Source: Clostridia bacterium
GTDB lineage: Bacteria; Bacillota; Clostridia; Oscillospirales; Acutalibacteraceae
Reading direction: 5' to 3'
Assembly: GCA_017416485.1 (NCBI GenBank)
Contig: JAFQCH010000004.1
Coordinates: 1-64,000, forward strand
DNA length: 64,000 nt
The notes beneath the pieces are model-generated. The model saw only the letters and a program-made list of their open reading frames with translations, was not told the DNA's origin and did not search any database. The position numbers were made by a program, and so were the translations under genes. This document shows, in pieces, positions 44,302 to 52,633 of the stretch (positions are counted from its first letter, which is position 1; every line of letters starts with the position of its first letter).

Positions 44302-46881
44302 TTACCAAAGGTCATACGGTTCTGCCATGAACACATCATTGAGAGTTTTTGTGCCGTCAATGAGAGCCTTGGTGTTTTCGGAATAGGTGTAACCGTAAGC
44401 ACCGTACAAATCGTTTTCGATGTACTTGACAATTTCGTCCAGCTTTGCTTTCTGTGTGTCATCCGCATCGGCAAACAGCGCGGCGTAAACGGCAATGGTT
44501 TCGCATTCGGTCATGGTTGCAAGACCTCTTGTGTAAAGCGCCACCACATTGTCATAAGCATCGGCAAACTTGCCGTTCAGCATGCAAAGAATGATGTTCT
44601 GGCGTTCACATTCGTAAGATTCATTTTCGTAAGCAAGTCCTTTTGCAACATAAGAAGCGGCAGTTTCGAGATCGCCTTCCATACGTGCCACACTTGCAAG
44701 GATGCTCAGGGCAATGTCGTCATAGGCGTTCACGGCAAGCATTTCGTCTGCCAGTGTCTTTGCGGCATCATAGTCACCATCGGAAACGGCAAGCTGCAAC
44801 ATGGAGTAGCCGTAAATGAAGATCTGTTCGGGAATGAGTTCGCGGACCTTTTCGAGATATTCGGTCTGTCTTGCGGGGGAAGCTTCATCTTCTGCAAAGA
44901 AATAGATTTCGCAGACAAAGCGGTTGTAATAATTGAATGCTTCGTCATACTTGTTGCTGTCTTCGGTCAGCAGTGCATCGAACTGGGCAGAAACTTCTTC
45001 GAAGGTGGGCACAGTGCCGTAGTAGCTTGAATAGTAAGCCTGCTGCATAACCGCACTTGCTTTCTGCATGGCGGCATCGGAAAGTTGCACGGCTTCGCAA
45101 AGGGTCTTGAATTCGCTGTCTGCAAGGGCTTCCACATCCACATAATTGGTGCAGTAAGTGGCGGCGGTTTGCAGGTCGCCTGTGTAGAATGCAGAGGAGA
45201 TGATGCCTTCCAGCAGGGTGTTGGGCAAGGCAACATTGTCATCTGCAAGAAGTGTTGCAAGTTCCTGATATTTTGTGACGGCAAGGGTCAGGTTCTTTTC
45301 TTTTTCGGCATCCATGGCTTCTGCCAAAGGTGCGAAATAAGCCTTGTAGAAATCGGCAACGGTGGGATCGATGTTGCTCAGAGCAATCACATCATCCAGA
45401 TTAACAGAATCAGCACTGCCTGCGGCAAGCGCATTCTTTGCATTTTCAATGAAAGCTGCAACCTTTTCTGCACTGAATGCACCGTCCAGGGTGGTCAGCA
45501 AGGTTGCGAAATCTTCGGTCAGAGCAGATTCTGCATCTTTTGCAAGAAGGGTGCTGTTTGCAGCAACATAAACATAAGCGGCGTGCAGATCTTCTACTTC
45601 AGCAGTCAGCACGGCGATCTTTTCAAGCGCAAGCGTGCCCTTCTGACCGATCGCGGTAAGATTTTCGGCAACAGCCTTGTAATAATCCAGTGCAGCTTTG
45701 CTGTCTTGCGTGTTTTCGCTGATAACGGCGCGGGCAAGATTGGTCAGGATGGTTTCGGCATCTGCATACAGACATTCGGGAATGTTGAGTGCGGAAACGA
45801 TGCCCGACACATCGACTGCTTCATCTGCTGCATCCGTAAAGGTTGCAACATTTGCGCTCACGGCATTGAACTGTTCGTTGTCAAGTGCGGCAAACACATC
45901 TGCCGCTGCAAGGAATGCGGCATATTCTTCGGTCACAGGAGTGTAATCTGCACCCGTGATGTTCGATTTTGCATAAGAAAGTGCAGCGGCATAGCCCTTT
46001 GTGTAGGCAATGCAGATACAATTGCGTTCAGCCAGTGCGGGGCTCTTGGTGCTGTATTCGGCAAGACCGGCGATGGCAGCTTCATAGGCAACACCGGCAT
46101 CGGAGAAAGCAAACTTTTCTTCCGCTTCCAGTGCTTTTGCAATGTTTTCAAGGATGGCAGTGATGGCGGCGGACAAGGTTTCGTCCGTGGTATACGTAGC
46201 GGCAAGGGCGGCAAAGTCGGCATCTGCACCTGCGGCTTCCACCTTTGTAAGGCATTCGGCGGCAAGGGTTTCAAACACACCTGCAATTTCTTCAAATGCC
46301 TTGAATTCAGCCGTCAGCGGAGAAGCGATTTGAGCTTCGGTCAGATTGCTGTTCATGTAGGCGATGGCGGCTGCATAGCCTTCGGTTTCAACGGTGCACA
46401 CGGCAATCAGTTCATGCATGCGCTGTACTTCATCCGCATACACAGCGGAAAGCGACGGCATGTTGGCGATATCTTTTTTCAGGAAATTGAGTGCTTCTTT
46501 GTAATACTCTGTCTTGGCAGCAACATCTTCCACGCTTTCGGCACATTTGACGCTGTAAATATAGCTGTCGAGCTCGGTAAAGGACGATGCGTAGAAAGAA
46601 ATGCCTGCCGTTACAAACATCAGCACAATAACAAGCAGGAAAGAAATGATGGAACCGATGATGGCTGATGCCTTTTTCTTTTCTTTCTTTTTCTTTTCCT
46701 TTTTCTTTTCGGGAACAACGGGAGTTTCTTCTTCCTCTTCGTCTTCCTCTACGATTTCTTCCAGTTCCTGAATCAGCGGATGCTCTTCTGCTTCGGAAGC
46801 GGTTTCGGCATACACATTCCGGAATGTTTCGGCAAGGTTTTCCATTTCATTCTGCAGAGAATCGTTTTTGTTTTCGCTCAT
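44302..46881 (-). CDS. Membrane-anchored TPR-like helical repeat protein
   Basis: An 859-residue protein with an acidic N-terminal cytoplasmic region (EEDEEEEE), a lysine-rich block, one transmembrane helix near residues 73-95 (IIGSIISFLLVIVLMFVTAG) and a very alanine-rich helical ectodomain. The ectodomain has TPR-like helix pairs (EYYKEALNFLKK, ALDYYKAVAEN, TKYQELATLL), clearest towards the C terminus. The acidic/basic tail suggests an in-out topology with repeats outside the cell. Specific function unknown; similar proteins occur in Clostridia as scaffolds. Confidence 0.75.
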   Translation of the reverse strand: MSENKNDSLQNEMENLAETFRNVYAETASEAEEHPLIQELEEIVEEDEEEEETPVVPEKKKEKKKKEKKKASAIIGSIISFLLVIVLMFVTAGISFYASSFTELDSYIYSVKCAESVEDVAAKTEYYKEALNFLKKDIANMPSLSAVYADEVQRMHELIAVCTVETEGYAAAIAYMNSNLTEAQIASPLTAEFKAFEEIAGVFETLAAECLTKVEAAGADADFAALAATYTTDETLSAAITAILENIAKALEAEEKFAFSDAGVAYEAAIAGLAEYSTKSPALAERNCICIAYTKGYAAALSYAKSNITGADYTPVTEEYAAFLAAADVFAALDNEQFNAVSANVATFTDAADEAVDVSGIVSALNIPECLYADAETILTNLARAVISENTQDSKAALDYYKAVAENLTAIGQKGTLALEKIAVLTAEVEDLHAAYVYVAANSTLLAKDAESALTEDFATLLTTLDGAFSAEKVAAFIENAKNALAAGSADSVNLDDVIALSNIDPTVADFYKAYFAPLAEAMDAEKEKNLTLAVTKYQELATLLADDNVALPNTLLEGIISSAFYTGDLQTAATYCTNYVDVEALADSEFKTLCEAVQLSDAAMQKASAVMQQAYYSSYYGTVPTFEEVSAQFDALLTEDSNKYDEAFNYYNRFVCEIYFFAEDEASPARQTEYLEKVRELIPEQIFIYGYSMLQLAVSDGDYDAAKTLADEMLAVNAYDDIALSILASVARMEGDLETAASYVAKGLAYENESYECERQNIILCMLNGKFADAYDNVVALYTRGLATMTECETIAVYAALFADADDTQKAKLDEIVKYIENDLYGAYGYTYSENTKALIDGTKTLNDVFMAEPYDLW

Positions 46882-46977
46882 CTTGTTACCTCCGTCTTGC
46901 GCAGATCAAAAAAAACCTTTTGAAATACGCTTAATAAATAAGTATTATACCATGCGTTATTTCAAAAGGCAATATTT

Positions 46978-47565
46978 TTATTCGTTCAGCAATAACTTTC
47001 TTGTGCGTTGGGGCTTGAACAGAATCACGCACACCAACAGCGTCAGAAGAAGCTCCGGCAACAGATAGGTGCCGTTGTAGAGCAAGGAATAAATATAAGG
47101 ACCTTCCTCACCTGCCCACTGCCCCCAGATGACAACACCCGTGATATAGTGGCAGATAAAACGCAGCATAATACCGCATGATACTCCGAAATATATTCCC
47201 GCATTCTTAAAACGGGCTGAATCTTTATTTATATTTTTAAATACACAGGCAATTCCCAAGCCCGTGAACGGCACAAGGTAGTCGAACACAACGCAGATGA
47301 TAAATGTGAACGCGGTGGTGCAATACACAAACACATTGCCCGACACAAAAGCGAAAGCCAGTTGAAACAGCGAATAGATAAAAGCCGTCAGCAAGCCCGC
47401 TTTCGGCCCGTTGCGAAAGCCTGCGAGCATGATGGGCAACATGCTCACGAAGGTGATTTCACCGCCCATGGGCATCCGCCAAATTATAATAAAACTGAAA
47501 ACGATTGCCATGGCAAGCAAAAATGCACATTCAGCGGTGACACGTAAATCTTGTTTTTTTCTCAT
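46978..47565 (-). CDS. thiT: ECF transporter substrate-binding component for thiamine
   Basis: A 195-residue S-component with six helices. MPMGGEITFVSMLPIMLAG at the first loop and the GVVIWGQWA and YNGTYLLPE segments correspond to the thiamine-binding site of ThiT. It lies directly downstream of a TPP riboswitch with an attenuator, which confirms the vitamin B1 link. The energising EcfAAT module must be encoded elsewhere. The ATG at 47565 is preceded by AAAGGAAAA. Confidence 0.93.
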   Translation of the reverse strand: MRKKQDLRVTAECAFLLAMAIVFSFIIIWRMPMGGEITFVSMLPIMLAGFRNGPKAGLLTAFIYSLFQLAFAFVSGNVFVYCTTAFTFIICVVFDYLVPFTGLGIACVFKNINKDSARFKNAGIYFGVSCGIMLRFICHYITGVVIWGQWAGEEGPYIYSLLYNGTYLLPELLLTLLVCVILFKPQRTRKLLLNE

Positions 47566-47591
47566 TTTGATTTTCCTTTCATCTTAAAAGG

Positions 47592-47622
47592 AAGAAAAAA
47601 AGTCTGCGCCGAAACGCAGACT
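47592..47622 (-). terminator. Riboswitch-linked attenuator
   Basis: Read leftward: AGTCTGCG / CGCAGACT stem with loop TTTCGG (span 47601-47622), then a U-run at 47592-47600. It sits between the TPP aptamer and thiT and would cut off transcription when TPP is bound. Confidence 0.88.
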
Positions 47623-47630
47623 GCAAAAAG

Positions 47631-47714
47631 TCTTCCTACATCGGCATTATCCGTACAGGTTAAAAGGGTTTGAAGCAAATCTTCATCTCAGCCGTTTGAC
47701 AGCACCCCTGACAG
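47631..47714 (-). ncRNA. TPP riboswitch (THI box)
   Basis: On the minus strand the segment carries the conserved THI-box pieces in order: CAGGGGTGC, CTGAGATGA, AACCCTTTTAACCTG, GGATAATGCC and GTAGGAAG. These are the P2, P3 and P4/P5 core elements. It is followed by an intrinsic terminator and then thiT, so TPP-dependent attenuation is expected. Confidence 0.95.
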
Positions 47715-47730
47715 ATATTCATTTGTCTGT

Positions 47731-47759
47731 ATTCTATAGCCTCAAAAATTGTTTGTCAA
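47731..47759 (-). promoter_or_regulatory. Promoter of the thiT riboswitch transcript
   Basis: Read leftward: TTGACA (47754-47759), a 17-base spacer and TAGAAT (47731-47736). The -35 box overlaps the end of thiN, so thiT has its own TPP-controlled transcript while thiN upstream does not depend on it. Confidence 0.8.
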
Positions 47760-48370
47760 GAGGAAACATGATTTTTTACAATCACAAGTGTTCCCTCTTT
47801 TACGGCGATTCTGCTTTTTCTGCCTGTAAATTCGTTGCTGACACCCAATGCGGTCTTGTTTTCGAGGGTTGCATTGTCAAGACTGTACAGCAAGCCTTCT
47901 TCGCACACACCGTGCACTTTTTCGTCCGCGGCAAAAACGGAAATCACACCTTTTTCGTGCTCACCGAAGCAGATATCTCCGTTTGTGACGGCGGTGACGG
48001 TGTAATCACGGTCGCACAGATATGCTTTTTTTCCCTTGTGTGCAAGGTCAATGAGCAGAGCGATATTGGCAAGCGTGTGATCGAGTCGTTTGCCCGTGCC
48101 GCCGTACAGATAAAATATGTCGCATCCCTGTTCTTCTGCCAGATTTACAGCCGCCGCCATGTCCGTAACATCCTTTTGTACGGGCAGAACCACGGCATTT
48201 TCGGGGACAAACCCCAACGAGTCAAAATCCCCGATAACAAAATCGGGGGTAATTCCCAATTTTTCGCAGTAGGCAAGCCCGCCGTCTGCCGCCCACACAA
48301 GGCAGTTTTCGGGCAGGGTAAGCTGCTTTATATTCTGTTCTCCGGCTCCGAAAATAACAGCGGTTTTCAT
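47756..48370 (-). CDS. thiN: Thiamine diphosphokinase
   Basis: A 204-residue thiamine pyrophosphokinase that turns thiamine into TPP. Motifs WAADGG, VIGDFDSLG and GGTGKRLDHTLAN form the nucleotide- and magnesium-binding site. Together with ThiT next to it, this indicates a salvage route: import thiamine and pyrophosphorylate it. The gene starts eight bases after the HAD phosphatase stop and belongs to the rsmA-tmk-HAD-thiN run. Confidence 0.93.
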   Translation of the reverse strand: MKTAVIFGAGEQNIKQLTLPENCLVWAADGGLAYCEKLGITPDFVIGDFDSLGFVPENAVVLPVQKDVTDMAAAVNLAEEQGCDIFYLYGGTGKRLDHTLANIALLIDLAHKGKKAYLCDRDYTVTAVTNGDICFGEHEKGVISVFAADEKVHGVCEEGLLYSLDNATLENKTALGVSNEFTGRKSRIAVKEGTLVIVKNHVSS

Positions 48371-48377
48371 AAGTTCC

Positions 48378-49025
48378 TCAATTCAAAATATAATCGGTCA
48401 ATTCGGCAGGGCTTGCAAACAGTTTGTCTGCACCTGCGTTCAGAAGTTCCTCATCCGTACCAAAGCCCCATTTTACCCCTGCGGCAAATACATCGGCACA
48501 TTTTGCCGCTTCCATGTCGTTGTGTCGGTCGCCGATCATCAGGGTTTGTGCTTCGGTCGTATTGCAATCAGCAAGGCTTCGTTTTATAAATGTTACTTTG
48601 TCACTTTCATGGTCTTTAAAAGTGATACCGTGAATGCCGCAGAAGTACTTGTCAAGATCAAATAAAGGCAGGATTTTTTCAATGAACTGCAGTGGTTTTC
48701 CCGTGGCGATTGCCATTTTAAGCCCATTGTCCTGCAAGGTTTGCAACATTTCCGCTACGCCGTCATACACCTTTGTTTCGGCATAGCCTTTGACGGAAAA
48801 ACGCTCTCTGTAAAGGCTCACAAAACGCTCGGCATTTTTGTCGTCGAGCATCAATATTTTTTTCCCGCTTTCAAACAACGGCGGGCCGATAAACGGGCGC
48901 AGTTGTTCGTCCGTCATGTCGGGCAAATCCATTTTTTGCAAGGCATAGCGGATGCAATTGTAAATGCCTTCGGAATTGTCGATGAGGGTACCGTCCACAT
49001 CAAAAACAGCAGCATTGAATTTCAT
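48378..49025 (-). CDS. HAD hydrolase, phosphoglycolate-phosphatase-like
   Basis: A 215-residue HAD superfamily phosphatase. Motif I is FDVDGTLIDN, motif II lies in IATGKP, and motif III/IV in LMIGDRHNDMEAAK; an alpha-helical cap lies between I and II. The ATG at 49025 follows GGAGG and sits just after the tmk stop. It may act on phosphoglycolate, pyrophosphate or nucleotides. Confidence 0.88.
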   Translation of the reverse strand: MKFNAAVFDVDGTLIDNSEGIYNCIRYALQKMDLPDMTDEQLRPFIGPPLFESGKKILMLDDKNAERFVSLYRERFSVKGYAETKVYDGVAEMLQTLQDNGLKMAIATGKPLQFIEKILPLFDLDKYFCGIHGITFKDHESDKVTFIKRSLADCNTTEAQTLMIGDRHNDMEAAKCADVFAAGVKWGFGTDEELLNAGADKLFASPAELTDYILN

Positions 49026-49026
49026 T

Positions 49027-49656
49027 TCAGTCCTCCAGAATCGGGGTGAGTGCCGCCATGATGCGGTCTGTGACTTCTTCAATGGTGCCGTCGGCATCAA
49101 CAGAAATAATGGTGTCGCGGTCTTTGAGCATGTCGAACACATCCGCAAATCGGCTTTTGATACGGGTTAAGCTGTCCGTGTTTTCAAAAATTTCAACAGC
49201 AGAAGCATCCCTGTTTGCATGAATACGGGCAAGGCATTTTTCAATATCCATGGTCAGAAACACGCAGGCATCGGGCTTTGTGACTTCGGGGCAGTTAAAA
49301 TGGCTGTCCGAAATCCATTGCAGGTCGGTGTCCGTTCCCTGATAGGCAAAAGTGGAATAATAATAACGGTCGCAAAGCACGATATCGCCGTCCGACAGAT
49401 GCTTTATGATACCGTCTTCGGGGTCGGTGTTGTGGTTGATGCGGTCGGCTAAAAACAGACTTGCCGCCGCCCACGGCGTGCTTCGCTCCTTGCCGCCTAA
49501 AAATGCACGCAACAGTTTTCCCGTTGCCGTGCCCGTAGGTTCGGCGGTGGTGTAAACACTGTATCCTTTTTTGCGTAAAACATTAGCAACACACTGTAGT
49601 TGTGTGGTTTTGCCCGTTCCGTCAATGCCTTCAAAAACAATGAATTTTCCTGCCAT
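49027..49656 (-). CDS. tmk: Thymidylate kinase
   Basis: A 209-residue dTMP kinase. The P-loop is FEGIDGTGKTTQ; DR(Y/F) substrate residues appear as LCDRYYYST, and a lid region follows. The start at 49656 has GGGGGAT upstream and lies right after the rsmA stop (TAAC then ATG); the longer frame would overlap rsmA. Gene order rsmA-tmk is unusual but the enzymes are both housekeeping. Confidence 0.93.
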   Translation of the reverse strand: MAGKFIVFEGIDGTGKTTQLQCVANVLRKKGYSVYTTAEPTGTATGKLLRAFLGGKERSTPWAAASLFLADRINHNTDPEDGIIKHLSDGDIVLCDRYYYSTFAYQGTDTDLQWISDSHFNCPEVTKPDACVFLTMDIEKCLARIHANRDASAVEIFENTDSLTRIKSRFADVFDMLKDRDTIISVDADGTIEEVTDRIMAALTPILED

Positions 49657-49657
49657 G

Positions 49658-50524
49658 TTATCCCCCGATGATGTTGTGTAATTGCCTTGCAAGCTCTGCT
49701 AATTCTTCCAGTGTCAGACTTTCCGCACGGACGGTGGGAGAAAGCCCTGCGGCTTCCAGTGCCTGTGCGGCGGTCTGCTTGGAAACGGAAAGTCCGTTGG
49801 AAAGACCGTTCTGGGCAGTTTTTCTGCGCATGGAGAAAGCTGCACGCACCACTTTGAAGAAAAATTCTTCGCTGGGAACATCCACGGGCGGTTCTTTCCG
49901 CAGATCAAGACGAAGCACCGCACTGTCCACATTCGGGGACGGCAGAAAAGCCGTTCTCGGCACATCGAAGAGCCGCTGTGCGGTGGCATAGTAGTTGACC
50001 GCAACCGTGATGGCACCCGAATCTCTGCTTCCGACGGGGGCACACAGACGGTCGGCGGCTTCCTTTTGCACCATGACCGTGATGGCTTCGATGGGAAGAC
50101 GGTTTTCGAGCAGATACATGATCACAGGCGAGGTGATATAATAAGGCAGATTTGCACAGACGTATGTTTTTCTGCCTTCAAATTTTTCTGCAATGAGTTT
50201 GTGAAGATCCGTTTTGAGCACGTCTTCGTTGATGATTTCCACATTGCGGCAGTCCGTCAGCGTTTCGGCAAGAACGGGCAGAAGTCTTGTGTCCAGCTCA
50301 ACCCCTGCTACCTTTGCCGCCCGAAGCGACAGTTCTTTGGTCAGCACCCCGACACCTGTTCCGATTTCAATAACAGCGCTGTCTTTGTCGATGCCGCAGC
50401 TTTCCGCCATGCGAGGACAAACGGTCGGGTCGATGAGAAAGTTTTGTCCCATTGACTTTGAAAACGTGAACCCGTGCCGTCCGAGCAGGCTTTTTATGGT
50501 GTTGATATCGGAAAGATCGTGCAT
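49658..50524 (-). CDS. rsmA: 16S rRNA dimethyladenosine transferase
   Basis: RsmA/KsgA dimethylates two adjacent adenosines near the 3' end of 16S rRNA. The 288-residue length is normal. Motifs: MGQNFLIDP at the N terminus, IEIGTGVGVLTKEL (SAM loop), and the catalytic NLPYYITSP. It is the first gene of the rsmA-tmk-HAD-thiN run and lies 12 bases after the kinase gene upstream. Confidence 0.95.
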   Translation of the reverse strand: MHDLSDINTIKSLLGRHGFTFSKSMGQNFLIDPTVCPRMAESCGIDKDSAVIEIGTGVGVLTKELSLRAAKVAGVELDTRLLPVLAETLTDCRNVEIINEDVLKTDLHKLIAEKFEGRKTYVCANLPYYITSPVIMYLLENRLPIEAITVMVQKEAADRLCAPVGSRDSGAITVAVNYYATAQRLFDVPRTAFLPSPNVDSAVLRLDLRKEPPVDVPSEEFFFKVVRAAFSMRRKTAQNGLSNGLSVSKQTAAQALEAAGLSPTVRAESLTLEELAELARQLHNIIGG

Positions 50525-50536
50525 TTTGTCACCTTT

Positions 50537-52000
50537 TTATACAAGATATTTTTTGAATTCTTCGTAAGCCGCATCCCACACGGCGGTATTTTCGGGCGTG
50601 TAGCAGATGAGTTTTTCACCCTCTGCGATGATGCTTCTGGCTTCGGCAATGTCCTTAATTTCACCGCTTGCAAGAAGCTGAACGGCAATGTTGCCGAGCA
50701 CGGTTGCTTCAATGGGGCCTGCATACACTTCTGTGTTGCAGCTGTCTGCCGTCATGCGGCAAAGCAGTTTGTCTTTTGTGCCGCCGCCGACCACATTGAT
50801 GTGCGGATATTTCTTTTCGGTGCAGTCTTCAATACCGCGGAAAATGTGACGGTATTTCAGTGCCAGGCTTTCATAGATGCAACGCACCACTTCGCCGACG
50901 GTTTCGGGCACATACTGTCCTGTTCTGCGGCAGAAGTCACGGATGCGTTCGGGCATGTTGCCCATGGGGGCAAAGTCGTCGGCATCGGGGTCGATGAAAC
51001 ACTTGAACGGTTCACACTGCAGTGCCATTTCTTCAAGCTGTGCGTAGGAATATTCCTGCCCTTCACGCATCCACTGACGGCGGCTTTCCTGAATCAACCA
51101 CAATCCGCAGATGTTTTTGAGAAATGCGGTGGAATAATCGTAACCGCCCTCGTTGGTAACATTGAGTGCACGGGCTTTGTCGTTGAGAATGGGTGTTTCA
51201 AGTTCTGTGCCGAACAGACTCCATGTGCCGCAACTGATGAATGCAAAGTCTTTTTTGTCGGTAGGCACGGCAGTGACGGCACTCTGCGTATCATGGCCGC
51301 AGACAGCAATGACATCCACAGCGGGAACGCCTAATTCTTCGCAAAGTGCGGGCGAAAGTTTGCCGACAACCGTGCCGGGTTTGACAAGCGGACAGACAAT
51401 ATCCTTGGGGAAGCGCATTTTTTCAAAGATCTCGTCGCTCCATTCGTGGGCGGCAAGGTCAACAAGCTGGCTTGTGGTGGCAATGGAATATTCCGCCGCC
51501 ATGTTGCCCGTCAGCAGGAAGTTAAAAAGGTCGGGCATGAACAGCATTTTGTCGGCACGTTCAAGAAGTTCGGGTCTGTTTTCACGCAGGGACAAAAGTT
51601 GGAACAGGGTATTGAAATAAATAAACTGAATACCCGTGATGTCGTAAATTTTATCTCTGTCCATTTTCCGGCAGGCAAGCTCAATCATGCCGTCGGTACG
51701 CTTGTCGCGGTAATGGATGGGATTTTCAAGCAGGTAGCCGTTTTTATCGATCAGACCGAAATCAACGCCCCATGTGTCCACGCCGATGCTGTCGAAACCG
51801 CCCGCCTGTTTGGCTTTGAGAATGCCCTGTTTGACCTCGTGGAACAAACGGAGTACATCCCAGAACACCGTGCCGTTGACGGTGACGGGATCGTTGGTAA
51901 AACGGTGAACTTCTTCAAGCTGAATGGTCTTTCCGTCGAATTTGCCGAGAATGGCTCTGCCGCTGGAAGCGCCGAAGTCAAAAGCAAGAACTCTTTTCAT
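50537..52000 (-). CDS. RhaB-type FGGY sugar kinase
   Basis: A 487-residue FGGY kinase close to rhamnulokinase: DFGASSGRAILGKFDG at the N terminus, GVDTWGVDFGLID and HDTQSAVTAVP are RhaB-like signatures. RhaB phosphorylates L-rhamnulose. However, the gene directly upstream encodes a FucU-type mutarotase, so the natural substrate may be L-fuculose or a related deoxyketose. RBS CGGAGG precedes the ATG. It shares the promoter at 52473-52501. Confidence 0.88.
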   Translation of the reverse strand: MKRVLAFDFGASSGRAILGKFDGKTIQLEEVHRFTNDPVTVNGTVFWDVLRLFHEVKQGILKAKQAGGFDSIGVDTWGVDFGLIDKNGYLLENPIHYRDKRTDGMIELACRKMDRDKIYDITGIQFIYFNTLFQLLSLRENRPELLERADKMLFMPDLFNFLLTGNMAAEYSIATTSQLVDLAAHEWSDEIFEKMRFPKDIVCPLVKPGTVVGKLSPALCEELGVPAVDVIAVCGHDTQSAVTAVPTDKKDFAFISCGTWSLFGTELETPILNDKARALNVTNEGGYDYSTAFLKNICGLWLIQESRRQWMREGQEYSYAQLEEMALQCEPFKCFIDPDADDFAPMGNMPERIRDFCRRTGQYVPETVGEVVRCIYESLALKYRHIFRGIEDCTEKKYPHINVVGGGTKDKLLCRMTADSCNTEVYAGPIEATVLGNIAVQLLASGEIKDIAEARSIIAEGEKLICYTPENTAVWDAAYEEFKKYLV

Positions 52001-52014
52001 GGTAAGTCCTCCGT

Positions 52015-52434
52015 TTATTTAATAACGCCTTTTTTGAGAATGATGTTGGCATACAGTGCACTTTCGCCCGTTGCAATCACGGCATAGGCACTGCGGGTGC
52101 GCTCATAGAACGCAAAACGCTCGATTTCGCTGAATTTGTAGTCGCCGTATTTGTCGGCAATATCCTTGTAAACCGCCCAGATTTCGGGGGTGGGATCACC
52201 CTGCGTGGTCGCCATGAGCATGGCAGGGCTTTCAACATAAGTATCAAGAGGCATCAACTGCAGAATGGCATCGAGAAGTTCGGGCACATTGTGGCCGTCG
52301 CAGCGAACAAGACGCTGTGCATTGGAAGCAGCGGGGAAATTGCCGTCACCGATAACGATTTCGTCACCGTGACCCATTTCGCACAAAATTTTAAGAAGTT
52401 CGGGGGATATGATTTTCGGAATTCCGTTGAGCAT
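52015..52434 (-). CDS. FucU/RbsD-family sugar mutarotase
   Basis: A 139-residue protein with the RbsD/FucU fold: MLNGIPKIISPELLKILCEMGHGDEI holds the catalytic-site histidine in GHGDE, and NFPAAS follows. FucU interconverts alpha and beta L-fucose. It is transcribed just before the RhaB-type kinase (14-base gap), forming a deoxyhexose utilisation pair. Confidence 0.88.
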   Translation of the reverse strand: MLNGIPKIISPELLKILCEMGHGDEIVIGDGNFPAASNAQRLVRCDGHNVPELLDAILQLMPLDTYVESPAMLMATTQGDPTPEIWAVYKDIADKYGDYKFSEIERFAFYERTRSAYAVIATGESALYANIILKKGVIK

Positions 52435-52472
52435 AATTCATTACCGCCTTTAATTAAAATGTATTTTTTTAC

Positions 52473-52501
52473 AGTGTACCCTTTTTTAGGGGATATGTCA
52501 A
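52473..52501 (-). promoter_or_regulatory. Promoter of the mutarotase-kinase pair with palindrome in spacer
   Basis: Read leftward: TTGACA (52496-52501), 17-base spacer, TACACT (52473-52478). The spacer contains CCCTAAAAAAGGG, an inverted repeat that could be an operator. Confidence 0.7.
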
Positions 52502-52579
52502 GAAAAATGAACGATAGGGTTTATTAAATTGAGTTGGGTTCATTGTTGCAAGCTGTTTTCGACAATTGCAGTTTTTTGT

Positions 52580-52633
52580 AAAAAAACTGTATCAACAACA
52601 CCGGCTTGCGATGTTTTGATACAGTTTTTTTTA
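52580..52633 (-). terminator. Terminator after the SAP nuclease gene
   Basis: Long stem formed by ACTGTATCAA and TTGATACAGT with flanking A- and T-runs, loop of about 20 bases. It closes the nuclease gene and faces the promoter region of the mutarotase gene. Confidence 0.75.

Noticed and set aside
45085..46668. 527-codon open frame on the plus strand
   Set aside because: Complement of the alanine-rich TPR protein gene; long frames opposite GC-rich alanine codons are expected by chance.
52545..52620. Separate small RNA gene
   Set aside because: The strong hairpin here is flanked by A- and T-runs and lies at the nuclease gene stop, so it is read as a terminator.
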